From: CAMLQK01 sp035478775
Lineage (GTDB): Bacteria > Patescibacteriota > Saccharimonadia > Saccharimonadales > UBA4665
DNA: 11,906 bases
Assembly (NCBI GenBank): GCA_035478775.1
Contig: DATIJG010000013.1
Span: 1-11,906, forward strand
Direction: 5' to 3'
Part shown: positions 6,156 through 11,906 of the stretch, one piece after another
Numbering within the stretch: position 1 is the first letter of the stretch
Layout: each line of letters starts with the position of its first letter
Program-made: the position numbers and the translations under genes
The notes under the pieces: model-generated
Databases searched by the model: none
Told to the model about the DNA's origin: nothing
What the model saw: the letters and a program-made list of their open reading frames with translations, nothing else

Positions 6156-6246
6156 CAGTCTTTTCAGGGCCACCAGTACGTGTTTTTTATATTTGTGGTG
6201 ATTTTATTGTAGTCAATCTTAAAACTATCTGATAGGGTAATAGGGT
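6156..6246 (+). promoter_or_regulatory. 91-bp gap before the glycan operon, with an RBS duplication
   Basis: This is the only sizeable gap on the plus strand after 4203. Its end holds a tandem 8-bp repeat, TAGGGTAA (6233-6240) and TAGGGTAT (6241-6248), which runs into the ATG at 6247. The first AGGG is 9 nt from the start and may be the ribosome binding site; the second is too close. TTGTAG at 6207-6212 is a possible -35, but the matching -10 is poor. CACCA and TGGTG around a T-rich stretch (about 6173-6200) form only a weak stem. A promoter here is plausible but not demonstrated. Confidence 0.3.
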
Positions 6247-7518
6247 ATGAAGCGAATTTGGGATGTGACTCGTCAGAGTTCTTTTTTGCGGCAAAATGCC
6301 GTCTTCTTTTTAGGGTCGGTCGGTGTTGGCTTGTTAAATTATGCCTACTACCCGGTTATGAGCCATTTGCTGCCTGTGAGTTCTTACGGTGAAGTGCAGG
6401 CAATTATGTCGCTTTTCTTGCAACTGTTGATCTTTTTAACGGTGTTGGGCCAAGTAACGGTGAATGTGGTTGCTAACTACCAAGACGAAACCAAAAAACA
6501 GAAAATTATTTACGAACTTGAGAAATTAGCACTGTTTTTAAGCATCGCCCTCTTTGTTGTGGCTGCCGTGTTTGGCTGGAAAATTAAAAGTTTCTTCCAC
6601 TTTAATTCAGTATGGCCATTTTTGATTTTGATGCTTTCTATCGTTGTTACGGTGCCGTTGGCGTTTCGCAGTGCCTACTTGCGCGGCCATAAAAAGTTTG
6701 CCAGCGTAGCAGCAGCCAACTTATTAAGCTCGGCATCAGAAATTATTATCTCGGCGGTGCTTGTGCTGGTTGGCTGGAAAACGGTGGGCGCAGTTTTTGG
6801 TATCGTCGTCGCGCAGTTTTTGGCGTTTTTATATGCCGCACGAGCAGCTTACAAAATTGGATTTACCAAACCTGAAAACGCGAAGCTTGCAAGTTTACCC
6901 GATGTAAAAACTCTGCGCCCTGAACTTATGTATGGTCTTTTGGTGTTGTGCGGCTCGCTTACTATTACGGTACTTTCAAGCGCCGACATTTTTGTGGTCA
7001 AGCATTACTTTGACGCGCAAACCGCCGGCCATTATGCCGGCGTTTCAACTGTAGCGCGTATTATCTTCTTTTTAACTGCCTCGATTGCGCAAGTGCTTTT
7101 GCCTTCGGTTAAAATCAACCAGACAGCTAAACATAACCGCACACTCTTTTTGAAGTCTCTGGCATTAGTGCTGGCTTTGGGTGGTATGGCGGCATTGGTA
7201 TTCGCCGTTTTCCAACGCGAAATCATCACCGTTTTAATGGGCAAAAAATACCTTACCTATGGCCATTTGCTTGGGCGCCTAAGTTTACTGATGTTGGTGC
7301 TTTCGGTGCTCAACCTAGTTGTTTCTTACTTCGTCGCGCTACGCAAATATTCAATTATTATTATTGTACTTTTAGGTGCAGGCCTAACGTTCGGCCTGCT
7401 GGCCATATTCCATACCACGCTTGAGGCGGTGATTGACAGTGTATTATCCGGTGCGTTAGCGATGCTTGGCATGTTTGGCGTGTGGTTAATAATAAGCAAA
7501 GTAATAAAGAAAGAATAG
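6247..7518 (+). CDS. Wzx-type polysaccharide flippase (MOP superfamily)
   Basis: A 423-residue integral membrane protein with about twelve hydrophobic segments, matching the usual length and layout of polysaccharide transporters of the MOP exporter superfamily. The N-terminus NAVFFLGSVGVGLLNYAYYPVMSHLLPVSSYGEVQ has the typical flippase pattern of a first helix followed by a Y-P-hydrophobic-R/H-L-L and 'YG' turn. The second half repeats this (around ADIFVVKHYFDAQTAGHYAGVSTVARI, residues about 247-273), as expected from the internal two-fold repeat. It should move a lipid-linked glycan from the cytoplasmic to the outer face of the membrane. It opens the glycan operon, and its stop codon is directly followed by the next start. 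The glycan and lipid carrier are not identified. Confidence 0.85.
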   Translation: MKRIWDVTRQSSFLRQNAVFFLGSVGVGLLNYAYYPVMSHLLPVSSYGEVQAIMSLFLQLLIFLTVLGQVTVNVVANYQDETKKQKIIYELEKLALFLSIALFVVAAVFGWKIKSFFHFNSVWPFLILMLSIVVTVPLAFRSAYLRGHKKFASVAAANLLSSASEIIISAVLVLVGWKTVGAVFGIVVAQFLAFLYAARAAYKIGFTKPENAKLASLPDVKTLRPELMYGLLVLCGSLTITVLSSADIFVVKHYFDAQTAGHYAGVSTVARIIFFLTASIAQVLLPSVKINQTAKHNRTLFLKSLALVLALGGMAALVFAVFQREIITVLMGKKYLTYGHLLGRLSLLMLVLSVLNLVVSYFVALRKYSIIIIVLLGAGLTFGLLAIFHTTLEAVIDSVLSGALAMLGMFGVWLIISKVIKKE

Positions 7519-8562
7519 ATGGCTATGAGTATCGAAAGCGACCAAAAGATACTTGAAAAACCAAAAGCACCCAAAACCCAAAGTAATTTGCTCATCTCTG
7601 TCGTGGTACCTGTGTATAACGAAGAGCGTAATATTCCAGAGTTGGTACATGCACTTACCACGTACGCCAACAAACTACCCTACAATTTTGAATTTTTACT
7701 GGTAGACGATGGAAGCCGCGATGAATCCGCAAGCGTTATCCAGGCACAAGCTGCCCGAGAGCCACGCATAAAACTAGTGCAGCTGGCGCGCAACTTCGGT
7801 AAAGAAGCGGCGGTAAGTGCGGGCTTGAGCCGTGTTAAAGGCGAGGCCACAATTATTATGGATGCCGACTTGCAAATGCCGCCTGCGCTTATCGGGGAAT
7901 TTATTGAAAAGTGGCAGCAGGGTGTCGAAGTAGTAGTGGGCGTGTTTGCTGAACGCAATATGAGCAAAATTCGTGCCATCGGCGCACATACGTTTTACAC
8001 GATTATGAGTAAAATCGGCCACACTAAAATCACGCCAAATGCGACTGATTTCAGGTTGCTTGACCGCCAAGTAGTCGATGCTTTTAACGAGCTTACCGAG
8101 CGCAATCGTAATACTCGTGGCCTAATTGACTGGCTTGGGTTTAAGCGCGATTACATTTATTTCAAACAAGCGCCGCGCCAGCACGGTGACCCAACTTACA
8201 GCTTTAGAAAGCTCGTTGAGCTGGCTATGAACAGCCTTATAGCTTACAGTTTGTTGCCGCTGAAATTGGCTGGCTATTTGGGTGTATTTATTTTAATGAT
8301 TAGCGCTCCGCTGGGCGTATTCCTGACCATTGAGCGTTTTGTGTTCCACGACCCGTTTGGCTGGGGCATCCACGGCATTACTTTTTTGGCGGTGCTCATT
8401 TTGTTTTTGGTGGGTGTGGTCTTGGCTTGTCTCGGGCTTATTTCGTTGTACATCGCGCATATCCATGCCGAAGTTATCAACCGGCCATTGTTTGTTATCC
8501 GCAAAAAACCAACAATCGAAATTACTGATGCTGCCCCTGAAGCTACAAAGGCGGATGTATGA
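7519..8562 (+). CDS. GT2 glycosyltransferase, GtrB/DPM1-like, membrane-anchored
   Basis: A 347-residue GT-A enzyme. PVYNEE (31-36), DDGS (63-66) and the metal-binding DADLQ (115-119) form the nucleotide-sugar site. ATDFRLLD (175-182), RNTRGLIDWLGF (198-209) and the R-G-YSFRKL region (220-232) match the polyprenyl-phosphate glycosyltransferases (GtrB, ArnC and dolichol-phosphate mannose synthase group). Two C-terminal transmembrane helices (about 245-271 and 286-316) match GtrB. The expected reaction is transfer of a hexose from a UDP or GDP sugar to polyprenyl phosphate on the cytoplasmic face, giving a donor for enzymes on the outer face. Its start abuts the flippase stop codon, and an in-frame ATG at 7525 is an alternative start. 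Its end overlaps the next gene by 4 nt. The sugar is unknown. Confidence 0.88.
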   Translation: MAMSIESDQKILEKPKAPKTQSNLLISVVVPVYNEERNIPELVHALTTYANKLPYNFEFLLVDDGSRDESASVIQAQAAREPRIKLVQLARNFGKEAAVSAGLSRVKGEATIIMDADLQMPPALIGEFIEKWQQGVEVVVGVFAERNMSKIRAIGAHTFYTIMSKIGHTKITPNATDFRLLDRQVVDAFNELTERNRNTRGLIDWLGFKRDYIYFKQAPRQHGDPTYSFRKLVELAMNSLIAYSLLPLKLAGYLGVFILMISAPLGVFLTIERFVFHDPFGWGIHGITFLAVLILFLVGVVLACLGLISLYIAHIHAEVINRPLFVIRKKPTIEITDAAPEATKADV

Positions 8563-9752
8563 AGATAGCCGTCGTTTCTATTTATCCGCAAAAAGCATCG
8601 AAACATGTGAAGGCCAGCGGCGTTGCATCCTATGCTAAAAACTTGCTTAAAAATATTCCCTTGCAACCCGAAGACGAATTATTTGTGATATGTGAAAAGT
8701 TGGATGGCGTGAGTGAGACTTACCAGGAAGATGGTATTACGGTCGTGCGTGCCTTTGACCGCAACGCCAACTTCTTGCGGCAAATTTACGCCGCCGCGCG
8801 CGAAATTAACCCAGATGTAGTGCATATCCAGCAAGAAGTGCCGCTATATGGCGGCATCCATACTGCCTATATGTTGCAACATTTGGCGCGAATGCTCAAA
8901 AGATACAACGTGGTTATCACGTTCCATCATGTGGTTAACCTGCGCATAGTTGATAAGAAATTTGTGCGCGATAACGGTTCAAAATTGCCAGTGCGGGCAA
9001 TTAAGACTGCCTTTAAAGTTGTATACAAACCGCTGGTAAAACAAGCTTCGCGCATGATTGTGCACGAACAATACTTTAAACAACTTTTGGTTGACCAATA
9101 CGGTGCCAATGCGAATAAAGTGGACGTTATACCTCACGGTGTTGAAGATTTCACCCCTGTTGATATGCAAACAGCCCGCCAAAAGTTGGACATTCCAGCA
9201 GGCAAGCACGTTGTGTTATTTATGGGCTATTTGGCAGGCTACAAAGGCTTCGACTTATTAATTGAAGGCTTTGCCGAATACGTAAAACGTGACCCTGACG
9301 CCTATTTGGTAATCGGCGCAGGCAAACACCCGAAATTTGAAAACGACCAAACATATCTGCAAGATTACGCTGCTAAGCAAGCCAAGGCTGAAAAGCTTAT
9401 CGGCGCAGGCAATTATCGCTGGATCGGTTTTATTGACGAAAAAGATATCGCTGACTACTATTCGGCGGCAGATGTTTCGTTGTACCCATACACCATTTCA
9501 ATGTCCAGCTCTGGCCCAATGTCCTTCGCTATGGGTTATGAAAAGCCATTCTTAGCCAGTGATGTATTTAAGGATGTTTTGCCACCTAACGTTTTGTTTG
9601 ACCGTACGCCCGAGGCATTGGCAGGCAAGCTCGAAGACTTTTTTAAAAACATAAAAAGCTACGGCCAGCTTTCAAAAACCATGAAACAAAGCCGCCTGTG
9701 GGGCACCGTTGGGCAACTCACAATGGACACCTATAAGGAGACGATAAAATGA
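8559..9752 (+). CDS. GT4-type glycosyltransferase (GT-B fold)
   Basis: A 397-residue GT-B glycosyltransferase. GVASYAKNLL (21-30) is the N-terminal glycine-rich loop and DVVHIQQE (86-93) a conserved strand. VIPHGVE (190-196), VLFMGYLAGYKGFDLLI (219-235) and WIGFIDEKDIADYYSAADVSLYPY (288-311) are the donor-domain motifs of family 4. The usual EX7E motif is not intact: the corresponding stretch SSSGPMSFAMGYEKPFLAS (316-334) lacks the first glutamate. It should add a sugar to the growing lipid-linked glycan in the cytoplasm, probably at the membrane surface. AAAGG lies 7 nt before the ATG, which overlaps the preceding stop codon (ATGA); the next gene overlaps in the same way. Donor and acceptor are unknown. 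Confidence 0.87.
   Translation: MKIAVVSIYPQKASKHVKASGVASYAKNLLKNIPLQPEDELFVICEKLDGVSETYQEDGITVVRAFDRNANFLRQIYAAAREINPDVVHIQQEVPLYGGIHTAYMLQHLARMLKRYNVVITFHHVVNLRIVDKKFVRDNGSKLPVRAIKTAFKVVYKPLVKQASRMIVHEQYFKQLLVDQYGANANKVDVIPHGVEDFTPVDMQTARQKLDIPAGKHVVLFMGYLAGYKGFDLLIEGFAEYVKRDPDAYLVIGAGKHPKFENDQTYLQDYAAKQAKAEKLIGAGNYRWIGFIDEKDIADYYSAADVSLYPYTISMSSSGPMSFAMGYEKPFLASDVFKDVLPPNVLFDRTPEALAGKLEDFFKNIKSYGQLSKTMKQSRLWGTVGQLTMDTYKETIK
9735..9740 (+). promoter_or_regulatory. Strong Shine-Dalgarno AAGGAG of the pyruvyl transferase gene
   Basis: AAGGAG sits 8 nt before the ATG at 9749, inside the end of the GT4 gene. It is the strongest ribosome binding site in the glycan operon and fixes the start, which overlaps the previous stop codon by 4 nt. 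Confidence 0.75.
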
Positions 9753-10909
9753 AAGAACCAAGTGCGCTGTTGTTGGGCGCTTATGGCCAGACCAACCTCG
9801 GTGACGACCTGTTGCTGTATGATTATCTAAAGCTTCTCGTAGAACGTGGTTTTACTAAAATTACTATCAATGCCAGCGTAGCTAAGTTTATCCCGCAGGT
9901 TATTTTAGATGAATTTCCGCTTGCGAGCATCGAGATTTTTGAAACTTACAATACGTCGCCGCTCGAGCTTTTCAAACGCATGTTAAAAACTGATGTGATC
10001 GTCTACGGCGGCGGCACTGTGTTCAAAGAATTGTACGCCACCACTGGCCGCAAGCCGTATGCAGTTATCGCTAATGTCGCTGCGTTTAATACGGCGGCGC
10101 GCCTGCTTGGCAAAAAGGTGTATGGCTTTCATCTTGGCATAGGCACTATTAAAACCAGGCTTGGCCGTTGGTTTAGCCGTCGCGCGATCATGGCTTCTAC
10201 TAAAACGACTTTCCGCGATGAAGCATCATACGATTATGCCAAAAACGTGCTCAAATTGCCTGAAAATAAAATTGAACTTTCAACTGATGGCTTGTTTACC
10301 AACCGCGACTGGCAAAAACCATGGCATACGCTGCAACTGCCAAAAACCATTACGGCACGCAAAAATGGCAAACTGGTTGGCGTGAACGTTTTATCGGATA
10401 TTCCTGATTGGGTTGACCGCAAAAAGTATGTTAAAAACTTGTGTGATTTTATTGACGCATTGATTGAACGCGGTGACTACGTGGTGTTATTGCCATTCCA
10501 ATACGACTTCAACAAGCACAGTGATTTGTACTTTATGGAACACGAAATTGTGCCAAAATTGAAGCATAAAAAAGGCTATTACATTGCCAAAGACTTGGCG
10601 CTCGACAACATCATTTCGGCATTGCAGCAGGTTGATGTACTCGTGGGTTTGCGTTTCCATTCATTGCTTTTGGCGACCGTAGCCAACACCCCGTTTGTGG
10701 CTTTGGCTTACGATACCAAGTGTTGGCGCTACACGACCGAAATCAACTACCCTTACGCGCTCAAAATCGAAGAGTTTGACGCTGAGCAGCTGATGGAACA
10801 ATACGAAAAAGTGTGTAAAGATAGTGCTAAAATTAAGGCTAAATTAACGCGTGAAGCCGATAAAAACTTTAAGGCGGGGGATGTATGGTTGAAAAATTCT
10901 ACACTCTAA
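9749..10909 (+). CDS. Polysaccharide pyruvyl transferase family protein (CsaB/WcaK-like)
   Basis: A 386-residue GT-B-like enzyme of the polysaccharide pyruvyl transferase family. GAYGQTNLGDD (10-20) is the N-terminal glycine/GDD loop, VIVYGGGTVFKE (83-94) the central GGG motif, GFHLGIGT (126-133) the next conserved strand and FRDEASYDYAK (155-165) the usual R-[DE]-S/A region. VLVGLRFHSLLLA (297-309), with R302 and H304, and PFVALAYDTKCW (315-326) are the C-terminal hallmarks also found in CsaB. These enzymes transfer pyruvate from phosphoenolpyruvate to a sugar as a ketal, giving the glycan a negative charge. In Gram-positive bacteria such glycans hold SLH-domain surface proteins. Context in an export operon fits. 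Some family members transfer other groups, so the exact reaction is inferred. Confidence 0.85.
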   Translation: MKEPSALLLGAYGQTNLGDDLLLYDYLKLLVERGFTKITINASVAKFIPQVILDEFPLASIEIFETYNTSPLELFKRMLKTDVIVYGGGTVFKELYATTGRKPYAVIANVAAFNTAARLLGKKVYGFHLGIGTIKTRLGRWFSRRAIMASTKTTFRDEASYDYAKNVLKLPENKIELSTDGLFTNRDWQKPWHTLQLPKTITARKNGKLVGVNVLSDIPDWVDRKKYVKNLCDFIDALIERGDYVVLLPFQYDFNKHSDLYFMEHEIVPKLKHKKGYYIAKDLALDNIISALQQVDVLVGLRFHSLLLATVANTPFVALAYDTKCWRYTTEINYPYALKIEEFDAEQLMEQYEKVCKDSAKIKAKLTREADKNFKAGDVWLKNSTL

Positions 10910-11906
10910 TGAACGATAAAAAACGCATTCGCACCGCGTTTCTTATCGTGTTTGGCGTGCTGCTTTTAGTACATTTATTTATTTTCCGTACCGTTGTTAT
11001 CCACTCGTCGGCGGTGATCCATAACAACGCGTCAATCGTGCGTGAAGAACTGGTGCCGTTCTTTAATTTCCATTCGCAATATTTACCGGCGGAATCATCT
11101 AAATTAACCGGTTCCGATGAATTTCGGGTGACGTATTCGTTTTGGTCATCATGGACACGGTATAACCCAATTTTGCCGTTCATGCTGGTTATTGTGAATA
11201 CGATTTCGGCGTTTATCGCGTTCTATGCAGTGTTTCGATTAGTACGCCGCTTTGCGCCAAACCGCCAGGCAATGGCTATCTTTGTGTCGTTTTTGGGTGC
11301 GCTGTTTGTGCACTTTGTACTGCTATATTCTAAAATCGCCCATTTTTACAGTTTAATTTTGGGTTTCAGCCTATTCGCATTGGCTATGAGCCTGGTTATT
11401 GAGCAGTTCTTTTTTGAACAGAAATTAGGCTGGAAGAACATTGCGGCCGCCAGCTTTTTGGTACTTATAAACCCGGCTGTGCACTACCACGTTATCTTTT
11501 ATTTGGCGCTCGGCATGTTACTTATTCTGCAAACCTTTGTAAGTATTGGCAGGCCGTGGCGTGAAATCTGGACGCTACTAAAGCGCAACGTTTTGTACTG
11601 TATTTTCGTGGGGCTTTTAAGCGCTATTCCGTATCTGTTGTATATTAAGCTTACGACGCCCGCAACGACCGATGTGTTTAACCAAATTCCGGTAAATTAC
11701 TGGATGATTTACTATTCGTCAGTACCGTTGCAATATTTGTTTTCGCTGGATAGCCTGGGGCACGTCGATCTGTTTCGTTACGGTAACTACTTGGCGCCAC
11801 AGCCGCGTTTGATGACGCTTGCCGCCATGATTGTAGCGACGTCAATCTTTATTAGCGGCGCTTGGGTGAAATTGGGTGCTAAAAAACGGGCTCCGCTTTT
11901 GGTGCT
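10885..11906 (+). CDS. Large multi-pass membrane protein, partial (runs off window), possible GT-C-type enzyme
   Basis: At least 340 residues without a stop codon; the C-terminus is outside the window. A first helix (about 17-35) is followed by an outside-facing loop of about 60 residues containing acidic and aromatic positions (REELVPFFNF, 53-62; VTYSFWSSWTRYNP, 82-95). Further helices lie near 96-118, 128-149, 152-173, 186-220, 236-254 and 308-327. This layout resembles GT-C glycosyltransferases and YfhO-like proteins, but I recognise no diagnostic motif. The ATG at 10885 follows AAGGCGGGGG and overlaps the preceding gene by 25 nt. The ATG at 10909, overlapping the stop codon as TAATG, is an alternative without a ribosome binding site. 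In this operon it could use the polyprenyl-phosphate sugar made by the GtrB-like enzyme, or polymerise or ligate the glycan; both are inference. Confidence 0.65.
   Translation, partial: MVEKFYTLMNDKKRIRTAFLIVFGVLLLVHLFIFRTVVIHSSAVIHNNASIVREELVPFFNFHSQYLPAESSKLTGSDEFRVTYSFWSSWTRYNPILPFMLVIVNTISAFIAFYAVFRLVRRFAPNRQAMAIFVSFLGALFVHFVLLYSKIAHFYSLILGFSLFALAMSLVIEQFFFEQKLGWKNIAAASFLVLINPAVHYHVIFYLALGMLLILQTFVSIGRPWREIWTLLKRNVLYCIFVGLLSAIPYLLYIKLTTPATTDVFNQIPVNYWMIYYSSVPLQYLFSLDSLGHVDLFRYGNYLAPQPRLMTLAAMIVATSIFISGAWVKLGAKKRAPLLV

Noticed and set aside
6156..6210. Intrinsic terminator after the membrane-protein gene
   Set aside because: There is a T run at about 6182-6188, but the possible stem is only 5 bp with a long loop.

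Overview
The window is a dense bacterial segment with no RNA genes, insertion sequences or CRISPR that I could see. Small genes, short gaps, 4-nt ATGA overlaps, start sites without Shine-Dalgarno sequences and a winged-helix/Nudix fusion all resemble what I know of Patescibacteria (CPR), most likely Candidatus Saccharibacteria (TM7). This assignment is inference from protein style, not a search result. Standard bacterial stop codons give sensible reading frames throughout.

Layout. (1) 37-1520: two divergent Nudix genes. The left one (- strand) is a complete Nudix hydrolase. The right one (+ strand) fuses an N-terminal winged helix to a Nudix domain with one altered box residue. The 218 bp between them is packed with operator-like signals: an 18-bp perfect palindrome on the right-hand promoter, three TTTTGAGNCA elements, and a separate 14-bp palindrome of LacI-family type. 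(2) 1559-4045 (- strand): a SAM-dependent methyltransferase followed after 27 nt by a glycogen-debranching-type (alpha/alpha)6 glycoside hydrolase, probably one operon. (3) 4203-6155 (+ strand): a FolC-like Mur-ligase-family enzyme and, 3 nt downstream, a multi-pass membrane protein with a channel-like C-terminus. (4) 6247 to the right edge (+ strand): a tightly coupled surface-glycan operon with a Wzx-type flippase, a GtrB/DPM-like membrane glycosyltransferase, a GT4-type glycosyltransferase, a polysaccharide pyruvyl transferase, and a large membrane protein cut off by the window end.

How they fit together. Region 4 looks like a pathway that builds a glycan on a lipid carrier, decorates it with ketal pyruvate and exports it. 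The GtrB-like enzyme would charge a polyprenyl phosphate with a sugar, the GT4 enzyme would extend, the CsaB-like enzyme would pyruvylate, and the flippase would translocate. The last membrane protein may act on the outer face, using the polyprenyl-phosphate sugar. Region 1 looks like an autoregulated sensor circuit in which the winged-helix/Nudix protein may control itself and its divergent neighbour. Several promoters place a -10 hexamer exactly 7 nt before the start codon, which suggests leaderless mRNAs.
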